The notes under the pieces are model-generated. The model was not told where the DNA came from and did not search any database. It saw only the letters and a list, made by a program, of their open reading frames with translations. The translations under genes were made by a program, and so were the position numbers. This document shows, one piece after another, positions 1 to 9,153 of a stretch of 64,000 nt of DNA (position 1 is its first letter; each line of letters starts with the position of its first letter). The DNA is from Marinibacterium profundimaris. GTDB lineage: Bacteria; Pseudomonadota; Alphaproteobacteria; Rhodobacterales; Rhodobacteraceae. The stretch covers positions 124,001 through 188,000 of the forward strand of contig NZ_AQQR01000002.1 in the NCBI RefSeq assembly GCF_002210095.1, in the 5' to 3' direction.

Positions 1-1073
1 GGACCTGCACGGGCCTCGTGGAACAGCTGCTGGCCGTCACCCTGGGCGAAGATTTCCGGTCGAAAGAGGCCGGGATCTGCGGCTGCACCGATCTGACCCA
101 TGAAGAGGTCCGCCGCCTGATCAAGGCGCGCGAGCTGAAAAGCCAGACCGCCGTCTGGCAGGAGCTGGGCTGGAAGACCGTGGACGGCTGCCATGTCTGC
201 CGGCCGGCGATCAACTTCTACCTGCTCGCCGACTGGCCACTGGAATACCAGGACGACCTGCAGAGCCGCTTCATCAACGAGCGCAAGCACGCCAACATCC
301 AGAAGGACGGCACCTTTTCGGTCATGCCGCGCATGTGGGGCGGCATCACCAACCCCGCCGAGCTGCGCGCCATCGCGGACGCGGCCGACAAGTACAACGT
401 GCCCACCGTCAAGGTCACCGGCGGCCAGCGCATCGACCTGCTGGGCGTGAAATCCGAGGATCTGCCGCATATCTGGGCCGATCTGAACGCCGCCGGCATG
501 GTCTCGGGTCATGCCTATTCCAAGGGGCTGCGCACGGTGAAGACCTGTGTCGGCACCGACCATTGCCGTTTTGGCACGCAGGACAGCACGGGCCTCGGCA
601 TCAAGCTGGAAAAGGCGCTTTGGGGGTCGTGGACGCCGCACAAGGTCAAGCTGGCCGTGTCGGGCTGCCCCCGGAACTGCGCCGAGGCGACCTGCAAGGA
701 TGTCGGCGTGATCTGCGTGGACTCCGGCTACCAGATCGGAGTCGCCGGGGCCGCCGGCATGGACGTGAAGGAGACCGAACGCCTTGCCGACGTGCCGACC
801 GAGCAGGAGGCGATCGACCTGACCATCGCCTTCGTCCAGCTCTACCGCGAGAACGCCAAGTACCTCGATCGCCCCTATAAATGGGTCGCCAAGGTGGGCC
901 TCGACTGGGTCAAGGAGAGGGTCGTCCACGACCTGGACAACCGCGCCGCCCTGATCGAGCGCTTCGCCATCTCGCAATCCGTCTACCAGAAGGACCCCTG
1001 GGCCGAGCATGCCGCGACAAAGACGGATGCCTACACGCCCCTGTCCGATTTCCGGCTGGAGGCCGCAGAATGA
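1..1073 (+). CDS. nirB: Assimilatory nitrite reductase large subunit, C-terminal part (5' end outside window)
   Basis: This is the 3' end of the NAD(P)H-dependent siroheme nitrite reductase that reduces nitrite to ammonium in the cytoplasm. The open frame runs through the left edge (codons begin at base 3), so the FAD/NADH half is missing from the window. Seen near the edge is a BFD-like [2Fe-2S] domain (CTGLVEQ, then ICGC and CHVC). It is followed by the ferredoxin-like half domain and the siroheme/[4Fe-4S] domain, with the cysteine pairs TCVGTDHC and GCPRNC. The stop overlaps the nirD start as ATGA, so the two are translationally coupled. The GTG at 18 lies inside the gene and is not a true start. 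Confidence 0.95.
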   Translation, partial: TCTGLVEQLLAVTLGEDFRSKEAGICGCTDLTHEEVRRLIKARELKSQTAVWQELGWKTVDGCHVCRPAINFYLLADWPLEYQDDLQSRFINERKHANIQKDGTFSVMPRMWGGITNPAELRAIADAADKYNVPTVKVTGGQRIDLLGVKSEDLPHIWADLNAAGMVSGHAYSKGLRTVKTCVGTDHCRFGTQDSTGLGIKLEKALWGSWTPHKVKLAVSGCPRNCAEATCKDVGVICVDSGYQIGVAGAAGMDVKETERLADVPTEQEAIDLTIAFVQLYRENAKYLDRPYKWVAKVGLDWVKERVVHDLDNRAALIERFAISQSVYQKDPWAEHAATKTDAYTPLSDFRLEAAE

Positions 1074-1411
1074 TGACCACGGACTGGATCGACGTCGGCG
1101 CCTTTGACGCCATCCCGGCGCGCGGCGCGCGCATGGTACGCACGCCGCAGGGCTGCATCGCCGTGTTCCGGACGGCAACGGACGAGGTCTTCGCGCTCGA
1201 CAACGCCTGCCCGCACAAGAAGGGCCCGCTGGCCGACGGCATCGTGCATGGCAACAAGGTCACCTGCCCGCTGCACAACTGGGTGATCTCGCTGGAAACC
1301 GGGCTGGCGCAGGGCGCCGACGAAGGCGCGGTCGAAACCTACCCTGCCCGGGTCGAAAACGGCCGCATCCTGATCGAGGCGGCCTTCCTGAAACGGCAGG
1401 CCGCGGAATGA
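1070..1411 (+). CDS. nirD: Nitrite reductase small subunit, Rieske type
   Basis: This 113-residue protein is the Rieske-like subunit that pairs with NirB in assimilatory nitrite reduction. It has a complete Rieske cluster site, ACPHKKGPL followed by CPLHNW (C-x-H and C-x2-H). Many enterobacterial NirD proteins lack these ligands, so this one probably carries a real [2Fe-2S] cluster. Tandem ATG codons occur at 1070 and 1073; GGAGG at 1058-1062 fits either. The gene overlaps the stop of nirB and the start of nasA by 4 bases each, so it sits in the middle of a tightly coupled operon. Confidence 0.94.
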   Translation: MMTTDWIDVGAFDAIPARGARMVRTPQGCIAVFRTATDEVFALDNACPHKKGPLADGIVHGNKVTCPLHNWVISLETGLAQGADEGAVETYPARVENGRILIEAAFLKRQAAE

Positions 1412-4035
1412 GCGGGCCGCCCGAGATCCGCACAACCTGCCCCTATTGCGGGGTGGGCTGCGGGGTGCTGGCCACGTCGGATGGCTGCATCCGGGGGGAT
1501 ACCTCCCACCCGGCAAACCTCGGGCGGCTCTGCTCCAAGGGCTCGGCCCTGGGCGAGACGATCTCCCTTGACGGCCGGTTGCTCAGCCCGCGCGTCCACG
1601 GGATCGACAGCGATTGGGACAGCACGCTGGACCTCGTGGCGCGCAAGTTCTCCGAAGCGGTGGCCGAACACGGGCCGGACTCGGTGGCCTTCTACGTCTC
1701 GGGGCAATTGCTGACCGAGGATTATTACGTCGCCAACAAGCTGATGAAGGGGTTCATCGGGTCGGCGAATATCGACACGAATTCAAGGCTTTGCATGGCA
1801 TCTTCGGTGGCCGGGCACAGGCGGGCCTTCGGCACCGACACGGTCCCCGGCCAGTACGAGGATTTCGAGAGTGCCGACCTTGTCGTGCTGGTGGGATCGA
1901 ACCTCGCCTGGTGCCACCCGGTGCTGTTCCAGCGGCTGTCGGCCGCGAAAGAGGCGCGACCCCAAATGAAAGTCGTGCTGGTCGATCCGCGCCGCACGGC
2001 GACCGCCTCGATCGCCGATCTGCACCTTTCGGTGCGCCCCGATGGCGATGCCGCGCTGTTCAACGCGCTGCTGGCCGAGATTGCCCGGCGCGGGCTGATC
2101 GACACCGGTTTCACCGCCGCTCATGTCGACGGGCTGGCCGAGGCGCTGACCACCGCCGCCGCCTCGGACCCGGCCGAAAGCGGGCTGAGCCGGGCCGAGA
2201 TCGACACCTTCACCGATCTCTTCTGCGGCACCGAAAAGGTCGTCACCCTCTATTCCCAGGGCGTGAACCAGTCGGCCCATGGCACCGACAAGGTCAACGC
2301 GATTATCAACTGCCACCTGGCCACGGGGCGCATCGGGCGCGACGGGATGGGGCCGTTTTCCATGACCGGCCAGCCCAATGCCATGGGCGGGCGCGAGGTC
2401 GGCGGGCTGGCCAACATGCTGGCCTGCCACCTGGATATCGAGAACCCCGATCATCGCCACGCGGTCCAGACCTTCTGGTCCGCCCCCGCCATGCCCGAAA
2501 AGCCGGGGCTGAAGGCCGTGGACCTGTTCCGCGCCTGCGCCAGGGGGCAGATCAAGGCGCTGTGGATCATGTCCACCAACCCCGCCGTGTCCCTGCCCGA
2601 AGCCGATGGCGTCGCCGAGGCGATCCGCAATGTGCCCTTCACCGTGGTCTCGGACATCGTCGAGGACACCGACACCAACCGGCTGTGCGACGTGCTGCTG
2701 CCCGCCACCGGCTGGGGCGAGAAATCGGGCACCGTCACCAATTCCGAACGCCGCATTTCCCGTCAACGCCCGTTCCTCCCAAAACCGGGACAGGCTCGGC
2801 CCGATTGGGACATCATCTCGGACGTGGGACGCAGGATGGGCTGGAACGCCGCCTTCGACTATGCGTCCGAGGCCGAGATCTTTCGCGAATACGCCGCTCT
2901 GTCCGGTGTCGCGGCGCGGTTCGGGCGGGATTTCGACATCTCCGGCCTCGCCGACCTGAGCGATGGCGATTACGACCGGCTTGCGCCCACGACCTGGCCG
3001 GTGCCCAGGGACGGCGCCCCGCGCGACAGGTTCTTTGCCGAGGGCGGCTTCTATCATCCCGGCGGCAAGGCGCGGATGCTGCCGATCACGCCCCCCGATC
3101 CGACGGCCGCCCTGCCGCCCGCACAGGTGATCCTGAACACCGGCCGAGTCCGCGACCACTGGCACACCATGACCCGCACCGGCCGCGCGCCGCGGCTGGG
3201 CGCGCACCTGGCCGAACCCTATATCGAGATCCACCCCGAGGATGCCGAGGCCGCGGGCCTTTCCCCCGCCGACCTGGCCGAGGTCCAAAGCCCGCATGGC
3301 CGCGCCGTCCTGCGCGTGATGGTCACCGACCGCGCCCGCCCCGGCAGCGCCTTCGCGCCGATGCACTGGACCGGCGTGACCTCGGCGCTTGGCCGGGTCA
3401 ACACGCTGGTGGCGCCGGTCACCGACCCTGTCTCGGGCCAGCCGGCCTCGAAGGGCACCGCCGTTTCGCTGACACGCTACGCGGCAGGCTGGTACGGCTT
3501 TGCCGCCGGGATCGCGCAGATGCACCCCACCCGCCCCTACGCCGCCATCGCCCGCACCCGCAGCGGCTGGCGCGCCGAGTTCGCCGGGCACAAGCGCCCC
3601 GCCAGTTGGGAGGCCGAGGCGCGCACCGTGCTCGACATCGCCGACGGCGACGCCTCGGTCGTCGAGGATGCGGCGCGCGGCCTGGCCCGGGTGGCGATCA
3701 CCCGCGACGGCCAGCTGATCGGCGCTTTCTTCGCCGCGCCAGTCCCCGTCCCGGTCGCGCGCAGCCTGGTCGTCGACCTGATCGGGCAGGAGATCCCCGC
3801 CGCCGTGGTGCTGGCCGGTGTGCCGGGCGCCGACCGGCCGTCGAAAGGGGCCGAGGTCTGTGCCTGTTTCGGCGTGGGCTCGGAAGATATCCGCGCCGCC
3901 ATCGCCGGGGGTTGCCAGAGCCTCGCCGCGCTGGGAGAAAAGCTGGGCGCGGGCACGAACTGCGGGTCGTGCCGTCCCGAACTCCAGGCGCTGATCGACC
4001 AGGTCGGCGCCCAGAACCCCATGGCTGCCGAATGA
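1408..4035 (+). CDS. nasA: Assimilatory nitrate reductase catalytic subunit
   Basis: The 875-residue molybdopterin oxidoreductase reduces nitrate to nitrite in the cytoplasm. The N-terminus carries the [4Fe-4S] site CPYCGVGCGVL with a fourth Cys in CSKG. This is followed by the bis-MGD domains (for example the region QPNAMGGREVGG) and a C-terminal dinucleotide-binding domain. The last 60 or so residues form a BFD-like [2Fe-2S] domain (CACFGVG, then NCGSCRPEL), as in full-length NasA proteins of about 870-900 residues. The start overlaps nirD and the stop overlaps the next gene, both as ATGA. No nitrate transporter or regulator is visible here; they may lie left of the window. Confidence 0.96.
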   Translation: MSGPPEIRTTCPYCGVGCGVLATSDGCIRGDTSHPANLGRLCSKGSALGETISLDGRLLSPRVHGIDSDWDSTLDLVARKFSEAVAEHGPDSVAFYVSGQLLTEDYYVANKLMKGFIGSANIDTNSRLCMASSVAGHRRAFGTDTVPGQYEDFESADLVVLVGSNLAWCHPVLFQRLSAAKEARPQMKVVLVDPRRTATASIADLHLSVRPDGDAALFNALLAEIARRGLIDTGFTAAHVDGLAEALTTAAASDPAESGLSRAEIDTFTDLFCGTEKVVTLYSQGVNQSAHGTDKVNAIINCHLATGRIGRDGMGPFSMTGQPNAMGGREVGGLANMLACHLDIENPDHRHAVQTFWSAPAMPEKPGLKAVDLFRACARGQIKALWIMSTNPAVSLPEADGVAEAIRNVPFTVVSDIVEDTDTNRLCDVLLPATGWGEKSGTVTNSERRISRQRPFLPKPGQARPDWDIISDVGRRMGWNAAFDYASEAEIFREYAALSGVAARFGRDFDISGLADLSDGDYDRLAPTTWPVPRDGAPRDRFFAEGGFYHPGGKARMLPITPPDPTAALPPAQVILNTGRVRDHWHTMTRTGRAPRLGAHLAEPYIEIHPEDAEAAGLSPADLAEVQSPHGRAVLRVMVTDRARPGSAFAPMHWTGVTSALGRVNTLVAPVTDPVSGQPASKGTAVSLTRYAAGWYGFAAGIAQMHPTRPYAAIARTRSGWRAEFAGHKRPASWEAEARTVLDIADGDASVVEDAARGLARVAITRDGQLIGAFFAAPVPVPVARSLVVDLIGQEIPAAVVLAGVPGADRPSKGAEVCACFGVGSEDIRAAIAGGCQSLAALGEKLGAGTNCGSCRPELQALIDQVGAQNPMAAE

Positions 4036-5003
4036 CACTTGCCCCTTACGTCCGCATCGTCGCCCAGGGAAAGGGCCGCGCCCGGTCCATGACCATGGAA
4101 GAAGCCGAAGCCGCGATGACCGAGATCCTCACCGGGGATCCGGCGCCCGAGGCGGTCGGCGCGCTGCTGATGGTGCTGCGGCTGCGGGGCGAGACGGTGG
4201 ACGAGATCGCCGGTTTCGTCACCGCCCTGCGCGCCACGCTGACCCGCTGGCACGGAAGCGGCGCGGCGCTGGACTGGCCCAGCTATGCGTCCGGCCGGAC
4301 GCGGGGCGCGCCCTGGTACCTGCTGTCGGCGCGACTGGTCGCCGATGCCGGCCACCCGGTGCTGCTGCACGGGCGCAATGCCACCGAAAGCCACCTGCGC
4401 GAGCATCTGGCGCCGATGGGCGCCGTGGTGGTCGAAACGCCCGACGCCGCGCGGCAGGCGCTGGCGCAAAGCGGGCTCGCCTATCTGCCGGTCGAGGCGA
4501 TGAGCGCGCAGGCCGCCCGCATCCTGGCGCTGCGCGCTCATCTGGGGCTGAGGTCCTGCATGAATTCCTGCCTGCGCATGGCCAATCCCTCGGGCGCCGG
4601 TGCCTCTGTCCAGGGCGTGTTCCACCCCGGCTACCGCCCGCTGCAGGCCGACGTGGCCGAACGGCTGGGCGATCCCGCCACGATGATCCTGAAGGGCGGC
4701 GGCGGCGAGTTCGAGCGCACGCCGTTCAAGGCCGTGGCCCTCTTCGGCGCCCGCGACGGCCAGCCCTTTCCGCCCGCGCCCCCGCAGATCGAGGAGGCCC
4801 GCCGCCTGGGCGACCTGGACCTGCCCGACAGCGCGCCGGCCGATCTCTGGTCCGGGCAGATCTCGGACCCGGCGGCGGAGGCGACGGTGACCGGCACCGC
4901 CGCGCTGGTGCTGCTGACCCTGGGCGCGGCCCCCGATCTGGCCACGGCCGAGGCGCAGGCGCGCGATCTCTGGGCCGGCCGCCGGGCGCTGACCGCCGCC
5001 TGA
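4032..5003 (+). CDS. Glycosyltransferase family 3-like protein (YbiB/TrpD2-like)
   Basis: The 323-residue protein has the two-domain fold of anthranilate phosphoribosyltransferase relatives: a helical N-terminal domain (GDPAPEAVGALLMVLRLRGET) and a C-terminal domain with a glycine run at KGGGGEFER. It is probably not TrpD, because it lies outside any tryptophan operon. The closest named family I recognise is YbiB/TrpD2, whose E. coli member is reported to bind nucleic acid. The ATG at 4032 overlaps the nasA stop, so it is the last gene of the nitrate operon. Its role in nitrate assimilation is unknown. Confidence 0.85.
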   Translation: MTLAPYVRIVAQGKGRARSMTMEEAEAAMTEILTGDPAPEAVGALLMVLRLRGETVDEIAGFVTALRATLTRWHGSGAALDWPSYASGRTRGAPWYLLSARLVADAGHPVLLHGRNATESHLREHLAPMGAVVVETPDAARQALAQSGLAYLPVEAMSAQAARILALRAHLGLRSCMNSCLRMANPSGAGASVQGVFHPGYRPLQADVAERLGDPATMILKGGGGEFERTPFKAVALFGARDGQPFPPAPPQIEEARRLGDLDLPDSAPADLWSGQISDPAAEATVTGTAALVLLTLGAAPDLATAEAQARDLWAGRRALTAA

Positions 5004-5176
5004 GCGGTCCCCGGGCTGATGCCCTGCCGCCTGACCCTACGGCAGGCCCGGCGCGGTAACCGATGCGGTCAAAGTTTGCTTTCCTGCGGACCGCGAACGG
5101 GTTAAACACTGCGCCGTCCCCGCGCGCCGCCCGCTGGGGGCCTGTCGTGCCGGCGGAACGGATAGTCTGGATCCAG

Positions 5177-6094
5177 ATGCTTTCGAAATTCGAGTGGGTT
5201 CGCGAGAAATTCACGTCCGGAGCCGTGGACCCGTTCAAGGACGTCGTCTTCGACCAGAAGAAGTTCGACCGCGCCATGAGCTGGCCGCGGCCAAAGCTGC
5301 GCTACGTGGTCTTCTTCACCCCGCGCTCCGGCTCGTCCCGGCTGACCGACCTGGCGGTGAAGACCAAGGGGCTGGGCCATCCCGGCGAATGTTTCAACCC
5401 CGCCTTCGTGCCCGCCATCGGCCAGGCCTATTCCGCCCGCACCATGCAGGAATACGTGCCGCTCCTGCAGCGGCACCGGCAGACCAGGGGCGTCTTCGGC
5501 TGCGAGGTCACGCATATGCACGTGACGGCGAATTTCCGCACCGGGCAGGCGTTTCTGGACGCGCTGGAGCCGACGGCGACGATCTGGCTTCTGCGCGAGG
5601 ACATCGTGGCGCAGGCGGTGTCGGTGTCGCGGATGATACAGACCAAGGTGTCGCATTCGGTGATGTCCGACGAGACCGCCATCGCCAGAGCAGAGGATGT
5701 CTTTACCTACCAGCCCCGCGTGATCCGCAACGTGCTGCGCCGCATGCGCTGGATGGAGGACGGGACCGAAACGCTGATCCGCGAGGCCGGGCTGAACCCG
5801 CTGCGGCTAAGCTACGAGACCACGGTGAAGATGCGTCCGCGCCGGCTGATGGTGCTGATGGGCGCGCATGTGGGCGTGCGGCCCCGGCGGATGGATCTGG
5901 ACGCGGTCGAAAGCGACCACAAGAAGGTTTCCGGCACCAAGAGCGGCGATTTCGCCCAGCGCTTCCGCGACGAACATCCCGACCTGATCGCCAAGATCGA
6001 GGAAGAGCGCGCCCCGATGCTGGCCACCCACGCCGAGGCGCAGGAGAAGCTGGACCGCGGCATCCTGCCCGGCATGCCCGACGACGCGGCCTGA
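5177..6094 (+). CDS. Stf0-family sulfotransferase
   Basis: The 305-residue protein resembles Stf0 sulfotransferases, which move sulfate from PAPS to a carbohydrate (trehalose in mycobacteria). Seen are the PAPS phosphate-binding motif FFTPRSGSS, the following GLGHPGECFNP segment, and LLREDIVAQAVS typical of the family. An upstream in-frame ATG at 5063 would add 38 residues of low similarity. I prefer the ATG at 5177 because the family begins close to the conserved core. The acceptor is not predictable. It follows the nitrate operon after a gap of about 170 bases and is probably transcribed separately. Confidence 0.82.
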   Translation: MLSKFEWVREKFTSGAVDPFKDVVFDQKKFDRAMSWPRPKLRYVVFFTPRSGSSRLTDLAVKTKGLGHPGECFNPAFVPAIGQAYSARTMQEYVPLLQRHRQTRGVFGCEVTHMHVTANFRTGQAFLDALEPTATIWLLREDIVAQAVSVSRMIQTKVSHSVMSDETAIARAEDVFTYQPRVIRNVLRRMRWMEDGTETLIREAGLNPLRLSYETTVKMRPRRLMVLMGAHVGVRPRRMDLDAVESDHKKVSGTKSGDFAQRFRDEHPDLIAKIEEERAPMLATHAEAQEKLDRGILPGMPDDAA

Positions 6095-6225
6095 GACCGG
6101 ACGCGACCGCGCGGCCCCCGTTCCTGCGCCCGAGCCTCGACATTTCCCCGCCGCTCTGGTCAGAACCTCCCGACCGCGCGACGCGGCGCTCACCTGATAT
6201 GACCGCCCCAACCTCCGGAGGCCCC

Positions 6226-7104
6226 ATGTTCGTTGCCACCCTGATGACCGCCCCCGGCGCCGCCCCACTCGATCCCGCGCTGGTCGCCTCGCTGCGCAAT
6301 GCCTGGGGCGGAGCCGAGGCGCGCTGGCTCTCGCCAGACCGGGCGGCCGAGTTCGACCTCGGCGTGCTGCCGGCCAACCTGTGGGATGTCTGGTCCGACC
6401 TGCAGGGGTTGTCGGTCGACCTTGTCGTGCAGGCGGCCGAGGGACGGCGCAAGAAGATGCTGCTGGCCGACATGGACAGCACGATGATCCGGCAGGAGTG
6501 CATCGACGAGCTGGCCGACGAGGCCGGTGTCGGCGACCGCGTGAAAGAGATCACCGCCCGCGCGATGAACGGCGAGCTGGATTTCGAAGGGGCGCTGACC
6601 GAACGGGTCGGCCTGCTGAAGGGGCTCGACGAAGCGGTGATCGGACAGGTCCTGAAAGAGCGGATCCAGCTGATGCCCGGCGGACCGGCCCTGCTGGCCA
6701 CGATGAAGGCGCAGGGCGCCTATGCGGCGCTGGTCTCGGGCGGGTTCACGGCCTTCACGCAAGCCGTGGCCGCCCGGCTGGGCTTTGACGAGAACCGCGC
6801 CAATACCCTGCTGACCGAGGGTGGCAGGCTGACCGGAGAGGTCGCGCGCCCGATCCTTGGCCGCGATGCCAAGGTGCGGGCGCTCGAGGAGATCTCGGCG
6901 CGGCTGGGGATCTCGGAGGGTGACGTGATCGCCGTGGGCGACGGGGCGAACGACCTCGGGATGCTGGGCCGGGCGGGCACCGGCGTGGCGCTGCATGCGA
7001 AACCGGCGGTGGCGGCGGAATGCACCGTCCGCGTGAACCACGGCGACCTGACCGCGCTGCTCTACCTGCAGGGCTATTCCGACGAGGAGATCGTGGCGGG
7101 CTGA
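6226..7104 (+). CDS. serB: Phosphoserine phosphatase
   Basis: The 292-residue HAD hydrolase makes the last step of serine synthesis, phosphoserine to serine. HAD motif I is ADMDSTMIRQE, motif II is the Ser in LVSGGF, and motifs III/IV are in the lysine-containing GRDAKVRAL and AVGDGANDLGML. The N-terminal 80 residues form the ACT-like domain usual for proteobacterial SerB. The ATG at 6226 follows CGGAG at 6216-6220; an in-frame ATG at 6199 lacks such a site. The gene converges on the asparaginase gene, with a long GC hairpin between them. Confidence 0.95.
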   Translation: MFVATLMTAPGAAPLDPALVASLRNAWGGAEARWLSPDRAAEFDLGVLPANLWDVWSDLQGLSVDLVVQAAEGRRKKMLLADMDSTMIRQECIDELADEAGVGDRVKEITARAMNGELDFEGALTERVGLLKGLDEAVIGQVLKERIQLMPGGPALLATMKAQGAYAALVSGGFTAFTQAVAARLGFDENRANTLLTEGGRLTGEVARPILGRDAKVRALEEISARLGISEGDVIAVGDGANDLGMLGRAGTGVALHAKPAVAAECTVRVNHGDLTALLYLQGYSDEEIVAG

Positions 7105-7130
7105 GCGACCACCCGGCTTATCCGCCCGCC

Positions 7131-7195
7131 GCCCCGGCCGCGCCTGCCGGACGCGGGGAGGGCGGGCGGGAGCGTCCGGCAGGTGCGGCCGGGGC
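7131..7195. terminator. Long GC hairpin with G-rich loop between convergent genes
   Basis: Two 24-base arms (7131-7154 and 7172-7195) pair with a single G-U mismatch around a 17-base loop, GGGGAGGGCGGGCGGGA. It lies between the stop codons of serB and the asparaginase gene and should block transcription from both sides, although it has no T-run. A second element with nearly the same loop lies at 29584-29636. Confidence 0.75.
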
Positions 7196-7200
7196 CTTGC

Positions 7201-8196
7201 TCAGCCCGGAAAGCCGGAGGCGGGACGCATGAAGCCGGTTTCGATCCCGCGCCGGTTGGTGATCCTGGGGCTGCGGTACTTCACCGCCACCGGATGCTCG
7301 GCCGGCAGCACGCCCAGATGCACCAGCACCGCCGCCATGGCGCATTCCGAGGCCCGTGTCGCGCCATCGGCCACCTTCAGCGCGACGCCCAGCCCCTTGC
7401 CCGGCAGGATCGCCACGAAAACCCCCTCGGCCCCCGTCTTGATCGCCGCCTGACCCTGCACGGCGCGCATCAGTTCGGTACAGGCCCGGCCCTCGCCCGC
7501 GACCATCTCGGGGTGCGTCATCATCGCCTGCGTCAGCCGCGCCGCGGCCGAGCTTTGCAGGTCGCCCCGGTGTCCCGCCGTGGCGAACCAGGCCATGGCC
7601 CGCGCCAACTCGCTGACCGTGCACGCGAAATTCGGGGCCGAGCAGCCGTCCACGGCCCAGGTCTGCCCGTCGGCGCCGGTCAGCTCGGCAAAGGCCTCCT
7701 GAACGGCGGCCTGCACGGGATGGCCGATCTCGACATAGTCGGGCCCGGCGCCCAGGTGCTTTGCCAGGGTCAGAAAGCCGGTGTGCTTGCCCGAGCAATT
7801 GTTGTGGATCTGCCCCGGCTGCGTGTCCGAACAGAGCAGCCGGCGATGCACCGCTTCGTCTCTCGGCACCTGCGGGCCGCAGCGGAAATCGTCCTCCTCC
7901 AGCCCCAGGGCCGCCAGCCAGTCGGCCACCAGGTCGATATGGATATCGGCGCCGTTGTGGCTGGCGCAGGCCAGCGCCAGGTGGCGCGCGGTCAGGCCCG
8001 ACGCATCCGCCGCGCCCGAGGTCAGCAGGGGCAGTGCCTGGACCATCTTGCAGGACGAGCGCGGCAGGATCATCGCCTCGGGATCGCCCCAGGCCGCGCG
8101 AATCCCCCGGTCGTCGGCAATCACCACATGTCCCCTGTGCAGGCTCTCCAGAAGCGGTCCACGCCAGATCTCGGCCAGGGGCAGCGGTTCGATCAT
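7201..8196 (-). CDS. L-asparaginase II family protein
   Basis: The 331-residue protein belongs to the asparaginase II family (PF06089; the rhizobial AnsA/thermolabile type), which hydrolyses asparagine to aspartate and ammonium. It is unrelated to E. coli AnsA/B. Family segments seen are SSCKMVQALPL, ACASHNG, HNNCSGKHTGFL and DGCSAPNF. Length matches the family (about 330). The ATG at 8196 follows a good purine-rich site (GAGGAGGAATTC). It is a single gene that converges with serB and diverges from the IalB-like gene. Another amidohydrolase role in the same family cannot be excluded. Confidence 0.88.
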   Translation of the reverse strand: MIEPLPLAEIWRGPLLESLHRGHVVIADDRGIRAAWGDPEAMILPRSSCKMVQALPLLTSGAADASGLTARHLALACASHNGADIHIDLVADWLAALGLEEDDFRCGPQVPRDEAVHRRLLCSDTQPGQIHNNCSGKHTGFLTLAKHLGAGPDYVEIGHPVQAAVQEAFAELTGADGQTWAVDGCSAPNFACTVSELARAMAWFATAGHRGDLQSSAAARLTQAMMTHPEMVAGEGRACTELMRAVQGQAAIKTGAEGVFVAILPGKGLGVALKVADGATRASECAMAAVLVHLGVLPAEHPVAVKYRSPRITNRRGIETGFMRPASGFPG

Positions 8197-8370
8197 GAAT
8201 TCCTCCTCACGATGCCGGCATAATTCAGCCGATCACTCTTTCGCGCGGGCGCACATTTGCCATATCATGTGTATGTCGAAAAGCAGTGGGGTGCGCCAGA
8301 CGAGACGGCAGCGAATGTCGCCGCGGGGACCCCGTACATTGAGGTCATGACACAGCTGGAGGCTGGTTTG

Positions 8371-8901
8371 ATGAAATTCACTGCCTTGCCCGCGGCAGCC
8401 GGGCTTGCATGCGCCCTGCTTGCCACGAGCGGCACCGCGCAGGACATCTCCACCAACCGGGTCGCCGCCAAGACGGACTGGTCCGTCTTCGTCGAGGACG
8501 ACCCGAACGAGTGCTGGAGCGTCTCCGCGCCCAAGGAAACGGTCAATACCCGGGACGGTCGCGTCGTCGCCGTGCGCCGGAGCGATATTCTCCTGTTCGT
8601 GTTCTACCGCCCGGGTGACAACGTGACGGGCCAGGTCACCTTCACCGGCGGCTATCCCTTCGCCGAAGGCTCGACGGTCACCCTGACGATCGGGGACGAC
8701 CAGTTCGAACTCTTTACCGAGGGCGAATGGGCCTGGCCGGCCAGCGAGGCCGAGGATTCGCGGATCATCACCGCGATGAAACGCGGCGTCGAGGCCGAGC
8801 TGTCGGCGCGGTCGTCGCGCGGAACCCGCACGCAGGACACGTTCTCGTTGCTGGGCTTCACCGCGGCGGTGGAAGACGCGCAGAAACGCTGCGGCGGCTG
8901 A
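8371..8901 (+). CDS. Invasion-associated locus B (IalB)-like secreted protein
   Basis: The 176-residue protein starts with a clear signal peptide (MKFTALPAAAGLACALLATSGTAQ) and has the single-domain pattern of IalB-like proteins: DWSVFVED, CWSVSAPKE, a beta-rich core and a conserved C-terminal Cys. Family members are exported and were first linked to host-cell invasion in Bartonella; in free-living Rhodobacterales the role is unknown. I chose the ATG at 8371 because the signal peptide begins there and GGAGG lies 9 bases upstream. An open frame continues further upstream. Confidence 0.8.
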   Translation: MKFTALPAAAGLACALLATSGTAQDISTNRVAAKTDWSVFVEDDPNECWSVSAPKETVNTRDGRVVAVRRSDILLFVFYRPGDNVTGQVTFTGGYPFAEGSTVTLTIGDDQFELFTEGEWAWPASEAEDSRIITAMKRGVEAELSARSSRGTRTQDTFSLLGFTAAVEDAQKRCGG

Positions 8902-9153
8902 TCTCCGGGGCCTCGTTCCGCGACACGGGATCTGGCGCTATGGCCGCATCCCCCTTGCGGAGCGAAGCCCGAAGACCATGGTCCTCAATGCCCCCTGCCA
9001 GCCCCGACCGCCGGCCCCGCGGCGATGTGCTGACACCGGGTGTCGTCGGCCATAAGCCTCGCGCGAAATTGGCGACGACCGGCTGGAGCAGGCGCTGAAC
9101 CGGGCCGCGCGGGTCTGACCCCGCCGGCCTCAGGCGCGCCGCGCCGCTCCGGC

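Noticed and set aside
1614..4031. First two thirds of an 1129-codon open frame continuing into the glycosyltransferase-3-like gene
   Set aside because: It overlaps nasA in another frame and has a low-complexity Arg/Gly translation; only the part from 4032 has protein-like sequence and a coupled start.
8257..8370. N-terminal extension of the IalB-like protein from an upstream start
   Set aside because: The signal peptide begins at 8371, directly behind a good ribosome site; the extension would bury it.
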